DNA of 64,000 nt, taken from Bin5 sp965218625 (GTDB lineage: Bacteria > Chloroflexota > Anaerolineae > Caldilineales > Caldilineaceae). Below are positions 16,684-26,575 of the stretch, piece by piece. The position numbers and the translations under genes are program-made. Each line of letters begins with the position of its first letter. The first letter of the stretch is position 1. The notes below the pieces were generated by a model. The model did not search any database and had not been told where the DNA came from. It was given only the letters and a program-made list of their open reading frames with translations. The stretch covers positions 248,001-312,000 of the forward strand of contig CBDCLG010000015.1 of NCBI GenBank assembly GCA_965218625.1. Direction: 5' to 3'.

Positions 16684-18340
16684 ATGCAGCGCAGAAACGA
16701 CACATTGACTCGAAACAACCCATCCAGCCGCCTGCGCGGAAAGATAAACCTCGTACGAGCTGCGCGGGGACTGCTTCTCGCGCTGCTGATTCTGGCCCTG
16801 GTCGCCTGCGCCCGGATGGCGGCGCCGGCGGAAGAGTATGCATCTGCGCCTTCAAGCAGCCAACGGTCGCAGGTACGTTCTTCCTCGTCGAGCTCACAAG
16901 CAAGCGCAGCCTCGCCGCAGTCAGGCAGGCGCGAGCGCCGCGGCCGCCAGCCGGACGCGCAGTTGCCGCCGGTCGTGCCGACCAGCCTCGAAACGACTTC
17001 GACCTTCGGACTCGACGCCGACGACGCGTCGTGGCGCCGCTCGCTGGCGCTCGCCCGCGAGGGCTATATCCTGAATCCGGATGACGTGCGCGTCGAGGAG
17101 TGGCTCAACGCCCTCCGCTGGGACTATCCCCAACCCGACGACGGACAGACGTTCAACCTCGATCTGACGATCACCACCGACCCGCTCGACCCGGATTCCT
17201 GGCTCGCCCTGATGGGCCTGAGTTCGGCCGCACCATCGGAACAGCCGTCCACGCGTCATATTGCGGTCGTGCTGGACGCTTCCGGCTCGATGAGGGAGGA
17301 CAACAAGCTGGAGACGGCGCGCACACTGGTGCAGGCATTGATCGACAACCTCGACGAGAACGATCGCATCTCGCTGGTGCAGTTCTCGAGCTACGTATTG
17401 GGCGAGATACACCGTGCGGCACGCAGCGCCGGACGACCCGGAGCTGGCCGACTCGCTGCGCTGGTTCCGGCCCAATGGCAGCACCAACGCCGAGGCCGGC
17501 CTGCGCGCCGGCTATGAGATGGCGCTGGAGGCACGCCGCCTCGACTCGGACGCGCTCTACTACGTCTTATTCGTCAGCGACGGCGTGGCCAACGTCGGCG
17601 ACACGCGCGCAGAAGCGATCATCGCCTCGCTGGGCGGGCAGCGGGCTGAGGCCAACCCGATCCGGCTGGTTGCGGTGGGCGTCGGCATCGACAACTATAA
17701 CGACGACCTCCTGGAGCAGGTCAGCAACGACGGCGACGGCTGGTACCGCTATGTATACTCGCCCGAGGAGGCGCAGGGGCTGATGTGGCAGGACTCCTTC
17801 GAACAGCTCTTCACCCCGGCTGCCGACGAAGCGCGCGCCCAGGTCTCCTGGGACGCGTCCACGGTCGAAGAGTGGCGGCTGGTCGGCTATCTCAACCGCG
17901 CGAAATCGAATGAATCGTTCGAGGATGACGAGGAGGACTTCGCCGAGCTGCACGTCGGCCAGGAGAACACGGTCGTCTACCGGCTGAAGCCGCGCGCCGA
18001 CGCGCAGGGGCCGCTGGGCTCGCTCTCGTTGCGCTGGCATCACCCGGGCAGCGGCGAGCCGCAGACGCAGGAGTGGACTCTCGCTGCCGAATCTCCAGTT
18101 CCGTGGGAGGAGGTCCCGCCGCTGCGCCGCATGGCGCTGCTGGTGGCGCTGGCGGGTGAGAACTCGGCTGAACGGCTCGAAGACGCGCAAGGCCGACGGG
18201 GGGCGCTGCAACAGGAGTTTTCGCAGCTTGGCGCAATCACGCGGTCGCGCCAGGGGCAGGAGTTCATCGAGATCCTGGATGCTTCCCTGCCCGAGCCGCC
18301 GGCCTGGTTCCAGCAGGGTCAGTCGACACGCGACGAGTGA
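16684..18340 (+). pseudogene. VWA-domain lipoprotein, copy 1, interrupted by a +1 frameshift
   Basis: This is nearly the same gene as the intact copy at 19147-20811: lipoprotein signal with VAC lipobox, Ser-rich linker, N-terminal YfbK-like block, MIDAS motif DASGSM and the whole VWA domain. Near 17405-17412, one extra base (in GAGATACACC, against GAGCACACAG of copy 2) shifts the frame. The first part then runs out of frame to a stop at 17517. The correct frame resumes at once and stays open to 18340. Removing one base gives 551 residues. Downstream codons are well preserved, so this is either a very recent inactivation, a recoding site, or a sequencing or assembly error. Confidence 0.8.
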
Positions 18341-18367
18341 GGCCGATACAGTCCGAGCGAAGTGAAA

Positions 18368-18411
18368 GGGGGCTTGGTATTCGTCACCACAAGGTGGGGA
18401 GCCAAGCCCCC
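18368..18411 (+). other. Structured RNA-like hairpin after VWA copy 1
   Basis: GGGGGCTTGG (18368-18377) pairs perfectly with CCAAGCCCCC (18402-18411). An inner CACC/GGTG stem closes a 4-base loop. There is no T-run, so it is not a classical terminator. The same two-stem structure recurs after copy 2 with paired base changes. Confidence 0.6.
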
Positions 18412-18420
18412 TGTTGCGAG

Positions 18421-18965
18421 AAGAGCTGGCAGACAACCGCCAAATTGATAGCTGGGGAGAAGTGCAGCTGCGTCGCGTGGTGGAGCTGGCGGGGATGCAG
18501 GAGCACTGCGACTTTGGCGAGCAGATCGCGGGGGCCGATTCACAGACCAGGACGGAACTGACCGTGCGGCTGCCGGAAGACCGAACGGTGGCGGTGGATG
18601 TGAATGTGTCTACCGCGGCCAACGGCTGGCAACGTCAAAGAATCGCCGTGAGCGCCGAGGCGTTACAGAAAGAAGCCATTGCATTGCACAGGCGGATGTT
18701 GACGTTCAACGACTACTATCAGCACGTAGGCAACCGCGTTAAGAATGCAGTGGACGCCTATAACAGATCTGCAGGTTCCTTTGACAGCCGTATAGTGCCC
18801 CAAGGTCGAAAATTCGCTCAGTTGACCACAGTCAAAGGGAACGACTTTCGGCAGCTTTCGTCGGTTGAAAGAGCGGTCCGGGAGCCCCGCTATGCCGATG
18901 AGACGCAACCGCGTCTGCCCGAGAACAGTAGCAATGGCAGAAACCCCCGGACGTTTCAAGTATGA
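18421..18965 (+). pseudogene. rmuC: Decayed partial copy of rmuC
   Basis: The sequence begins at the residue equivalent to about 148 of RmuC (LADNRQ) and lacks the N-terminal membrane and coiled-coil parts. It also has an in-frame 92-residue deletion joining TAA directly to NGWQRQR. The nuclease-like residues are lost: PDLTV became TELTV and VDAK became VDVN. The frame nevertheless stays open to 18965, with a possible TTG start at 18414. It has no ribosome binding site of its own. I read it as a by-product of the tandem duplication rather than a working gene. Confidence 0.8.
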
Positions 18966-18983
18966 TCCTTCTTGACCTCAGAT

Positions 18984-19013
18984 TTGAACAAATTGCAGCC
19001 CGCATGTTAGGAT
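18984..19013 (+). promoter_or_regulatory. Promoter of VWA gene copy 2
   Basis: TTGAAC (18984-18989), 18 bases, TAGGAT (19008-19013). It is homologous to the promoter of copy 1, with spacing kept. Position-for-position preservation supports function. Confidence 0.55.
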
Positions 19014-19146
19014 CGGACGCCTCCAAAAGGACGAACTCCCCCGACGCGAATGCTTTGATTGCACGCGAGCAGAAATCTTCCCCACTTCATTGCGGCCATC
19101 ATCTCTCGACAAACTAACTATCCTCATAGCGAAAAGGAGAGAAGAG

Positions 19147-20811
19147 ATGCAGCGCAGAAACGACACATTGACCCGAAACAACGCAACCAGCCGCCCACGC
19201 GGAAAGATACAACTTGGACCAACGGCGCGGGGGCTGCTCTTCGCGCTGCTGACGCTGGCCCTGGTCGCCTGCGCCGCGCCGGCGGCGGCGCCGTCGGGAG
19301 ACTATGCAGCGGCGGAATCGAGCAGCCAGCGGTCGCAGGTGCGTTCTTCCCCGTCGAGTTCACAGGCAAGCGCAAGCGCTGCCTCGCCGCAATCAGGCAG
19401 GCGCCAACGCCGCGGCCGCCAGCCGGATGCGCAGTTGCCGCCGGTGGTGCCGACCAGCCTCGAAACGACTTCGACATTCGGACTCGACGCCGACGACGCG
19501 TCGTGGCACCGTTCGCTCTGGCTTGCCCGCAAGGGCTTCATCCTGGAACCGGATGACGTACGCATCGAGGAGTGGCTCAACGCGCTGCGCTGGGAATACC
19601 CGCAGCCCGACGATGGGCAGACGTTCAACCTCGATCTGACGATCACCACCGACCCGCTCGACCCGGATTCCTGGCTCGCCCTGATGGGTCTCAGCACGGC
19701 CGCACCATCTGAACAGCCGCCTACCCGTCATATTGCCGTCGTTCTGGATGCCTCCGGCTCGATGAACGAGGACAACAAGCTGGAGACGGCGCGCGCGCTG
19801 GTTCAGGGGTTGATCGACAATCTCGGCGAGGATGATCGCGTCTCGCTGGTGCTGTTCTCGTCCAATGTGCTGGAAGAGCACACAGTGCGGCACGCGGCCC
19901 CGGACGATCAGGAGCTGGCCGACTCGCTGAGCTGGTTCCGACCCACCGACAGCACCAACGCCGAGGCCGGCCTGCGCGCCGGCTATGAGCTGGCGCTCGA
20001 GGCACGGCGCCTCGACCCGGACGCGCTCTACTACATCTTATTCGTCAGCGACGGCGTGGCCAACACCGGCGACACGCGCGCCGAAGCGATTATCGCCTCG
20101 CTGGGAGGGCAGAGGGCCGAGGCCAACCCGATCCGGCTGGTGGCCGTGGGCGTCGGCATCGACAACTACAACGACGACCTCCTCGAGCAGGTCAGCAACG
20201 ACGGCGACGGCTGGTACCGCTACGTCTACTCGCCCGAGGAGGCGCAGGGTCTGATGTGGCAGGACTCCTTCGAACAACTCTTCACCCCGGCTGCCGACGA
20301 AGCGCGTGCCCAGGTCTCCTGGGACGCGTCCACGGTCGAGGAGTGGCGGCTGGTCGGCTATCTCAACCGGGCAAAATCGAATGAATCATTCGAAGATGAC
20401 GAGGAGGACTTCGCCGAGCTGCACGTCGGCCAGGAGAACACCGTTGTCTACCGGCTGAAGCCGCGCGCAGGCGCGCAGGGGCCGCTGGGCTCTCTCTCGC
20501 TGCGCTGGCATCACCCGGGCAGCGGCGAGCCGCAGACGCAGGAGTGGACGCTCGCCGCCGAATCTCCGATTCCTTGGGAGGAGGTCGCGCCGCTGCGCCG
20601 CATGGCGCTGCTGGTGGCGCTGGCGGGTGAGAACTCGGCTGAACGCCTCGAAGACGCGCAGGGCCGGCGGCGCGCGCTGCAGCAGGAGTTTTCGCAGCTT
20701 GGCGCAATCACCCGGTCGCGCCAGGGGCAGGAGTTCATCGAGATCCTGGATGCTTCCCTGCCGGAGCCGCCGGCCTGGTTCGAGCAGGGTCAGTCGACAC
20801 GCGACGAGTGA
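19147..20811 (+). CDS. VWA-domain lipoprotein (YfbK-like), intact copy 2
   Basis: The 554-residue protein has a lipoprotein signal (LALVAC, lipidated Cys42) and a Ser/Gln-rich linker (about 50-100). A YfbK-like N-terminal block follows (VRIEEWLNAL, YPQPDDGQTFNLDL, about 138-165), then a von Willebrand A domain (about 195-375) with a complete MIDAS start DASGSM (201-206). An acidic C-terminal beta-rich region completes it. It should be exported, membrane-anchored and divalent-metal-binding, in the manner of YfbK-type proteins whose exact role is unclear. The ATG follows AAAGGAGAGAAGAG. The gene is bounded by its own promoter and a strong terminator. It lies next to a caspase-like gene, but the terminator argues against one transcript. 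Confidence 0.88.
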   Translation: MQRRNDTLTRNNATSRPRGKIQLGPTARGLLFALLTLALVACAAPAAAPSGDYAAAESSSQRSQVRSSPSSSQASASAASPQSGRRQRRGRQPDAQLPPVVPTSLETTSTFGLDADDASWHRSLWLARKGFILEPDDVRIEEWLNALRWEYPQPDDGQTFNLDLTITTDPLDPDSWLALMGLSTAAPSEQPPTRHIAVVLDASGSMNEDNKLETARALVQGLIDNLGEDDRVSLVLFSSNVLEEHTVRHAAPDDQELADSLSWFRPTDSTNAEAGLRAGYELALEARRLDPDALYYILFVSDGVANTGDTRAEAIIASLGGQRAEANPIRLVAVGVGIDNYNDDLLEQVSNDGDGWYRYVYSPEEAQGLMWQDSFEQLFTPAADEARAQVSWDASTVEEWRLVGYLNRAKSNESFEDDEEDFAELHVGQENTVVYRLKPRAGAQGPLGSLSLRWHHPGSGEPQTQEWTLAAESPIPWEEVAPLRRMALLVALAGENSAERLEDAQGRRRALQQEFSQLGAITRSRQGQEFIEILDASLPEPPAWFEQGQSTRDE

Positions 20812-20837
20812 GCTGATACGATTCGAGCGAAGTGAAA

Positions 20838-20881
20838 GGGAGCTCGGTATCCGTCACCAATAGGTGGGGAACCGGGGTCCC
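20838..20881 (+). other. Structured RNA-like hairpin after VWA copy 2
   Basis: GGGAGCTCGGT (20838-20848) pairs with ACCGGGGTCCC (20871-20881), with one mismatch and one G-T pair. The inner CACC/GGTG stem is also kept. Relative to copy 1, two base pairs changed on both sides (G-C to A-T and T-A to C-G), which keeps the pairing. Confidence 0.6.
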
Positions 20882-20889
20882 TGTTGCGA

Positions 20890-20920
20890 GGAGAGAGGAT
20901 TGGGTTTCCTCTCTCCTTTT
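20890..20920 (+). terminator. Rho-independent terminator after VWA copy 2
   Basis: GGAGAGAGGA (20890-20899), a 7-base loop, TCCTCTCTCC (20907-20916), then TTTT and a pyrimidine-rich tail. It is a perfect 10-bp stem. Confidence 0.85.
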
Positions 20921-21011
20921 CGTTCTATCTTCGGTTTTGTCTTCTTCTCTTTTCTCCTTCCCCAGGGACGTTCCGTCACCAATTGGACAGTTTATCTCTT
21001 GTGAATTACGG

Positions 21012-21041
21012 TTACACTTTGCGCGGCCGATGTGCTATGAT
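21012..21041 (+). promoter_or_regulatory. Promoter of the caspase-hydrolase gene
   Basis: TTACAC (21012-21017), 18 bases, TATGAT (21036-21041). Predicted start is near 21048, about 70 bases before the ATG. Confidence 0.55.
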
Positions 21042-21117
21042 CGCACTATTTCCCGTAAACGGTACGGGTTCACTAGACGTCTTGTTTGTACGTTCCACCC
21101 GCTCCTGAGGATGGTCA

Positions 21118-24100
21118 ATGGAATCTACGCGGCTCTTCGCTGTTGTCGTCGGCATCAACCACTATGCAAGCAACATCATCTCCGATCTGGGCGGCTGCGC
21201 CAACGATGCCAGGGCCATTTACGGCTTCCTGACCCAAAGGCTGAACGTGCCGATCGACAACATCCGTCTGCTGACTTCGACGGGCGTCGAACCTGCCACA
21301 AAACTGCCCACGCGTCAGAATATTATCGACGGCTGGCGCTGGCTGATCGAGCAGGCCGGGAACGGGGACCAGCTGTTTTTCCACTACAGCGGCCATGGCT
21401 CGCAGACGGTCTCGATCGACCCAAATGAACCGGACGGCTACGACGAGACGCTGGTGCCGTATGACAGCCGTACTGTCGACGAGAACGGCAGGCCGGTCTA
21501 CGACATCCTGGACAAGGAGCTGGCCGCGCTCATCGCGCTGGCTGAGGGCAAGGGAGCGCTGGTGACGGTTGTCCTGGACTGCTGCCACGCCGGTTCGGGG
21601 ACGCGCGCGCTTGTTCCGGTGCGCAGGACGGTAGCCGACCGCCGCATGCGCCCCGCAAACAGTCTGCTGCCCGAGGTAGGCCGCACGCGTTCGGTGATCG
21701 GTCGCCACCCGCACAAGCCGGCAGGCGCCGGACATTGGTCGCGCCAGTTTGGCAACGAACACGTACTGCTGGCAGGTTGCCGTGATGAGGAGATGAGCCA
21801 CGAATACCGCTCGCCGACCAACGGCGCCTGGTATGGAGCGATGTCCTTTTACCTGCTGCAGAAGCTGCAGGACCTGCGCCCGGAAATGACCTGGCGGGAG
21901 GTCCACGACGCGGTGCAGACGCATGTTCACAATGTCTACGCACGGCAACTTCCGCAGTTGGAAGGCCCCGGCGAGCGGGCGGTCTTCGGTGAAGTGGCGC
22001 CGCACGCCGGCTCCTACCTGAACGTGATTGGCGTCAAGGAGGCGGGCGACGCGGGCAATGACGTGATCATTCGCATCGGTGGCGGCGCGGCGGTCGGACT
22101 CACGCCGGGCAGCCGGGTGTCGTTGTTTCGGGCAGGCAGCGGCCCTTTGGAGGGGCGGGAAATCGGCAACGGTGAGGTGATCGAGTCTCGGGTCGACTCG
22201 TCCTATGCGCTGATCAAAGGGGTGCGGAAGACCGCTTTCAGCCTGCCCGCCAGGGTGAATGTGACGGCTTACGGGTATGAGCGGCTGATGTACGAAGTGT
22301 CGTGCGCGGACCCGTTCCTGCTGGCAGAGCTGACGACCGCGCCGTCTTCGCCGTTTCTGCACGCGGTGGGGCGAAGCAGCCCGTTTACCCGCTTCCATGT
22401 CGCGGTTGAGAATGACGCCTACGTCATCCAGGACGGGAGCGGCGCGCAGATCGTGTGGGATACGCCGCCGCGTACGCAGGCGGGCGCGGCCTCAACCGCC
22501 GCCTACCTGCATCATCTGGCGACCTTCAACAACGTGCGCGGGCTGCGCAATCCCGCGCCGATGGCGCTGATGGAAGAGACGCTGACGATTGACGCACAGA
22601 CCTACTCGCGGGCGAGCCTCACGGCGCCCAAAGACGGCGAGCCCCTGGCGCAGGACGGCGTTCTGCCGCCGCGGCGCAAGCTCTGGTTTACAGTTCGCAA
22701 CAACAGCGCCGAAAACCTTTATGTGACCGTCTTCAGCCTGTCGTCCCATTTCGGCATCCGGCGCATCTACCCGGAACGGGCGCCATATCAGCTGGTTGCG
22801 CCGGGCAAGGCGTTCTTCGTCAACAATATCGAGCCGGTGGCTGAGGGCGCCGGCGCGGAATCGGCCACCGAGATTCTGAAGGTCTTCGCCACGCGCGTGC
22901 CCACTTCTTTCGACGTGCTTGAGATGCCGGACCTGAACGGGCCGGGCGGTTCGGAACAGACGCGGGCTTTTGGCCCTCTGGCCGAGTTGATGAACGGCAT
23001 CCGCCACGACGGGCCGCGCGTCCGCAATCTGCGTGTTATGCGGGACGATACCCACGACCGCTGGATTACGAAGCAGGTGGCGGTTACCGCGCAGAGTAGA
23101 CAGGAGAAGTGCGTCCTGCCGCAGAAGGCGGAAACGATCCTGGTGGGTACGAACCTGGAAATCACAGTGGAGAAACCGGCCGGGCTGACCGGTCATCTCT
23201 ACGTCGCCAGTTTGAGCCACTTCGCGTGGGATGCCGACGATCCGATATCTCTGCCGCCGGGGTTGAATAATCCTGAGGCGGCTGAGTTTTTCCAGCCGCT
23301 TTCATTTTCGCACAGCCCAGGGGCGTCACCGGGCGTGCTTGTGCTGGATACAAAGGCCAAACAGCTGTCGGCGATCAGCGCAGAGACGCCGCTGCGGATT
23401 GAGTTGAGTGTTGAGAACGATCCGGCGATTGCAGGCGTTGTGCCGGTTGCGTTTGATGGCGAGTACTACTACCTGGTCGGGCATCCGGTGGAGGCAAAGA
23501 CGGTATCCCAGTATGCGAACAGGCGGCGGATGGCATTGGAGATCACGCATCTGCCGGCGCCTGAAACAGGCGAGAGCGGCGCGACAGCGGGAAACAGATC
23601 AGCCTGGCGGTTGGGGCGAACGATGCGGCGGCTGGTTTCCGGTCTGCAGCAAGAATGGCGGCGGGCTGAGTCCGTTGTCGACAGCACTGTAGACGCCGAA
23701 GATGAGGATGCCGGGACCGAGCAGCCCGTTCGGGACACGAAACACGCGGTGCGTGTGCTGCTGTACAAGCTGATCCATCAGAAGCTGCCGCCGGATCTTG
23801 GCGTGCGCCAGGTGAGTTGCGAGACGGGCGGCACGCCGATCTACTCGAAGGTGACGCCCGAAGATGTGGCGCAGGCGCGGCGCGTCCTGCTCATAACGCA
23901 CGGATTCGGCAGCAGCACGGAGAAGCTGGTGCAGCGGGCACTGCCGAACCTGATGAAGATGGACGACTACGACCTGGCCCTGGCGTACGATTTCGAGACG
24001 ATCAACACGAGTATCCGCGAGAGCGGACTGCTGATGACGGTACAGCTGCGCCGGCTTGGATTCGGCGCCGAAACGGGGCCGCCACTGGACATCTTCTGCC

Positions 24101-24684
24101 ACAGCATGGGAACACAGGTTGCGCGCGTTTGCGTAGAGATGGAGAGCGGACACCAGTTTGTGGACCGGGTGTTCATGGTCGGCGCGCACAACGCGGGCAC
24201 TGCGCTGGCCGAATCGCACCGTTTGATCCCGTGGCTGGCCACGATCATTCTCAACCAGGCCGGACTGATGCAGTATGAGCTGCTGGCGCAGCTGCTGGCG
24301 CTGGGCATCTCGCGCACGATTACCGGCGTGAAGGACCTGGCGCCGAGCGCCGAGCTTTATGAGAAGCTCAATGACCCGCGCAATGAAGTGGACGTGCAGT
24401 ACTATGTTCAGATTGGCGTCAATGCCGAGATGGACGGGCCGGTGAACTGGCGCAAACTGTTCTCGAAGACGGAGCTGACGCGCATTCTGGACAAGGGGCT
24501 GGACCAGGCGCTGGGTCCTAACGACCTGCTGGTCGGGGTGGCGTCGGCGCGGGACGTGCGGGGCGGCAACTGGCCTGGGTTACAGGTCGACGTGCTGGGC
24601 TGCCATCACTTCGAGTACTTTTACGCGGAAGAGTCGCTGGAGGCCCTGCGCCGTCAATTTGAGCGGCGCGCTCAGGATTCCTGA
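21118..24684 (+). CDS. Caspase-like (peptidase C14) protein fused to a C-terminal alpha/beta hydrolase
   Basis: This large 1188-residue protein begins with a metacaspase/caspase p20-type domain (about 1-300). It starts FAVVVGINHY and carries both catalytic blocks: HYSGHG (His93) and VLDCCHAG (Cys156 as the likely nucleophile). A long middle region (about 300-900) is beta-rich and of unknown kind. The C-terminal domain (about 920-1130) resembles a lipase or PGAP1-like alpha/beta hydrolase: ITHGFGSS (His928-Ser933, oxyanion region) and a GxSxG-like elbow CHSMG with Ser996. No signal peptide or membrane segment is seen, so it is probably cytoplasmic. Bacterial caspases often act in regulated cell death or defence; that role is inferred. 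Its 3' end overlaps the convergent ABC-F gene by 13 bases. Confidence 0.85.
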   Translation: MESTRLFAVVVGINHYASNIISDLGGCANDARAIYGFLTQRLNVPIDNIRLLTSTGVEPATKLPTRQNIIDGWRWLIEQAGNGDQLFFHYSGHGSQTVSIDPNEPDGYDETLVPYDSRTVDENGRPVYDILDKELAALIALAEGKGALVTVVLDCCHAGSGTRALVPVRRTVADRRMRPANSLLPEVGRTRSVIGRHPHKPAGAGHWSRQFGNEHVLLAGCRDEEMSHEYRSPTNGAWYGAMSFYLLQKLQDLRPEMTWREVHDAVQTHVHNVYARQLPQLEGPGERAVFGEVAPHAGSYLNVIGVKEAGDAGNDVIIRIGGGAAVGLTPGSRVSLFRAGSGPLEGREIGNGEVIESRVDSSYALIKGVRKTAFSLPARVNVTAYGYERLMYEVSCADPFLLAELTTAPSSPFLHAVGRSSPFTRFHVAVENDAYVIQDGSGAQIVWDTPPRTQAGAASTAAYLHHLATFNNVRGLRNPAPMALMEETLTIDAQTYSRASLTAPKDGEPLAQDGVLPPRRKLWFTVRNNSAENLYVTVFSLSSHFGIRRIYPERAPYQLVAPGKAFFVNNIEPVAEGAGAESATEILKVFATRVPTSFDVLEMPDLNGPGGSEQTRAFGPLAELMNGIRHDGPRVRNLRVMRDDTHDRWITKQVAVTAQSRQEKCVLPQKAETILVGTNLEITVEKPAGLTGHLYVASLSHFAWDADDPISLPPGLNNPEAAEFFQPLSFSHSPGASPGVLVLDTKAKQLSAISAETPLRIELSVENDPAIAGVVPVAFDGEYYYLVGHPVEAKTVSQYANRRRMALEITHLPAPETGESGATAGNRSAWRLGRTMRRLVSGLQQEWRRAESVVDSTVDAEDEDAGTEQPVRDTKHAVRVLLYKLIHQKLPPDLGVRQVSCETGGTPIYSKVTPEDVAQARRVLLITHGFGSSTEKLVQRALPNLMKMDDYDLALAYDFETINTSIRESGLLMTVQLRRLGFGAETGPPLDIFCHSMGTQVARVCVEMESGHQFVDRVFMVGAHNAGTALAESHRLIPWLATIILNQAGLMQYELLAQLLALGISRTITGVKDLAPSAELYEKLNDPRNEVDVQYYVQIGVNAEMDGPVNWRKLFSKTELTRILDKGLDQALGPNDLLVGVASARDVRGGNWPGLQVDVLGCHHFEYFYAEESLEALRRQFERRAQDS

Positions 24685-26575
24685 CGTTGGGACAACTCCG
24701 CCCAACGATTGAAGGCCGTTTCAAGCGATGTCTCGAGCTCGCTCAGCTCCGATGACAGGCTCTGCAGTTTCCGATAGTCGCTGCCGCTGCCGTTGATCCG
24801 CTGCTGCAGGCGCGCCTGCTCCTCCTCCCAAGAGGCGATCTTCTCTTCCAGTCGCGTCAGTTCCCGATGTTCCTGCCAGGTCAACTTCCGACCCGCGATA
24901 GTCTTGCGCGGCCCGGTTTCCTCGCGTCCATTGGTTGAATGGCGCGGGGCGCGTGCAGGTTTGGCGCGGACTGCCTTCTTGTCCTGGGCGCGCAGCCGGC
25001 GATAGGTGGCGTAGGGTGCCGGATAGCGCTTGCCCAGAACGCCGCTTTCGAAGGGCAGGATGAAATCGACAGTGCGGTCGAGAAAATAGCGGTCATGGCT
25101 GGCGACGATCAGACAGCCGCAGAATGCGTCCAGAAATTCCTCAAGCACTGTCAGCGTCTGCACGTCAAGGTCGTTGGTCGGCTCGTCGAGGAGCAGCACG
25201 TTAGGCTGATGAATGAGGGTGCGCAGGAGGTAGAGGCGTCGGCGCTCACCCCCGCTGAGGCTGCCGATACGTCCCCGCTGTGTCTTGCGCGGGAAAAGAA
25301 ACCACTCCAACATCTGGCCGGCCTCGAGGCGATTGCCGTCCCGCGCCATGATCAGAGGCGCTTCCTCTTCGATGAATTCGAGCAGGCGCTGCGAGTCGCG
25401 CAGATCGCTGGTCTGCTGGTCGTAGTAGCCGATCCGCACGGTCCTGCCCCAGTCGATCTGACCGGCATCCGGCTCGACTTTGCTCGCGAGCAGGTCCAGG
25501 AATGTGCTTTTGCCGGCGCCGTTGGGCCCGAGAAGGCCGACCCGATCGCCTGGCTCAAGCGCAAAGTCGATTCCTTTCACCGCGGCCGCGCCGGCGTACA
25601 GTTTCGTCAGTCCTTTCGCGGTGAGAACGGTATTGCCGAGGCGGCGGGTGGCGAGCGCCATCACCACGCGATCGGAGTCCGAGTCGTAATGTATACGCCG
25701 GAGCTCGGCAACGCGTTGACGGCGGGCCTTTTGCTTGGTGCCGCGTGCCATCGGTGTCCGCCGTATCCACTCGAGCTCGCGTTTGAGCAGCTTCTGGCGC
25801 TGACGCTCGGTCGCAGCCAGGCGGTCGTGGCGCGCCTGCCGCAGTTCCAGGTAGCGGCTGTAGTTGCCCCCGTAGGAGACAAGCTGCCGCCTGTCAAGCT
25901 CGACGATGCGATCGACGACACGGTCGAGGAAATGGCGGTCGTGGGTCACCATCAGCAGCGCGCCGGGTGCGGAGGTCAGGTAGGCCTCAAGCCACTCGAT
26001 CGTGTCTATGTCGATGTGATTGGTCGGCTCATCGAGGATTAGCAGGTCGGCGCGGTCGATGAGGGCGCGCGCCAGGGCGACGCGCTTGCGCTGCCCGCCG
26101 CTAAGGGTGGCGATGCGGGCGCCGAAATCGCTGATGCCGAGCTTGGTGAGGACCGACTTGGCATTTGCGGCCGCGTTCCAGCCACCGCGGCGCTCCATCT
26201 CCTCTGAGAGTTGCAGAAGCCGTTGCTGCAGAGCGGGGTTAGCCGGTTCCTGCTCCAGACGCCGGCTCACGCTCTCGTAGCTGCGCAGGAGGCGCATCTG
26301 GGGAGAATTGCTGCGAAATAGCTGGTCGAGGACGGTAGCCTCTTCGTCCAGCTGCGGCTCCTGTTGCACCATCTCGACGCGCACACCGCCCCAAACGTTT
26401 ACATGGCCGCTGTCGGGCGCTTCCTGCCCTGCGATGATGCGCAGCAGTGTTGTCTTGCCGCTGCCGTTGACGCCGATGAGGGCGATGCGTTCGCCGCGAT
26501 TGATCGAGAGGTCTATACCGTCCAGCAGCAGGCGTTCGGAGAACTGCTTGGAGACATTTTCGAGGGCGAGGAGGT

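Larger units (their letters stand above)
15677..20889 (+). repeat. Tandem segmental duplication of [3' part of rmuC - promoter - VWA gene - hairpin]
   Basis: Unit 1 runs from about 15677 to 18420 and unit 2 from 18421 to about 20889. The VWA starts are 2463 bases apart. Homology covers the rmuC end, the intergenic promoter, the whole VWA gene and the trailing hairpin. Unit 2 lacks 276 bases of rmuC (92 codons, residues 214-305). The junction lies at about 18420, where unit 1 sequence (CTGTTGCGAG) passes into rmuC sequence. The rho-independent terminator is present only after unit 2, so the original order was rmuC-VWA-terminator. Confidence 0.9.

Noticed and set aside
18421..18965. Second functional rmuC
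   Set aside because: It lacks the N-terminal half and catalytic residues, with a 92-codon deletion, so it is treated as a relic despite its open frame.
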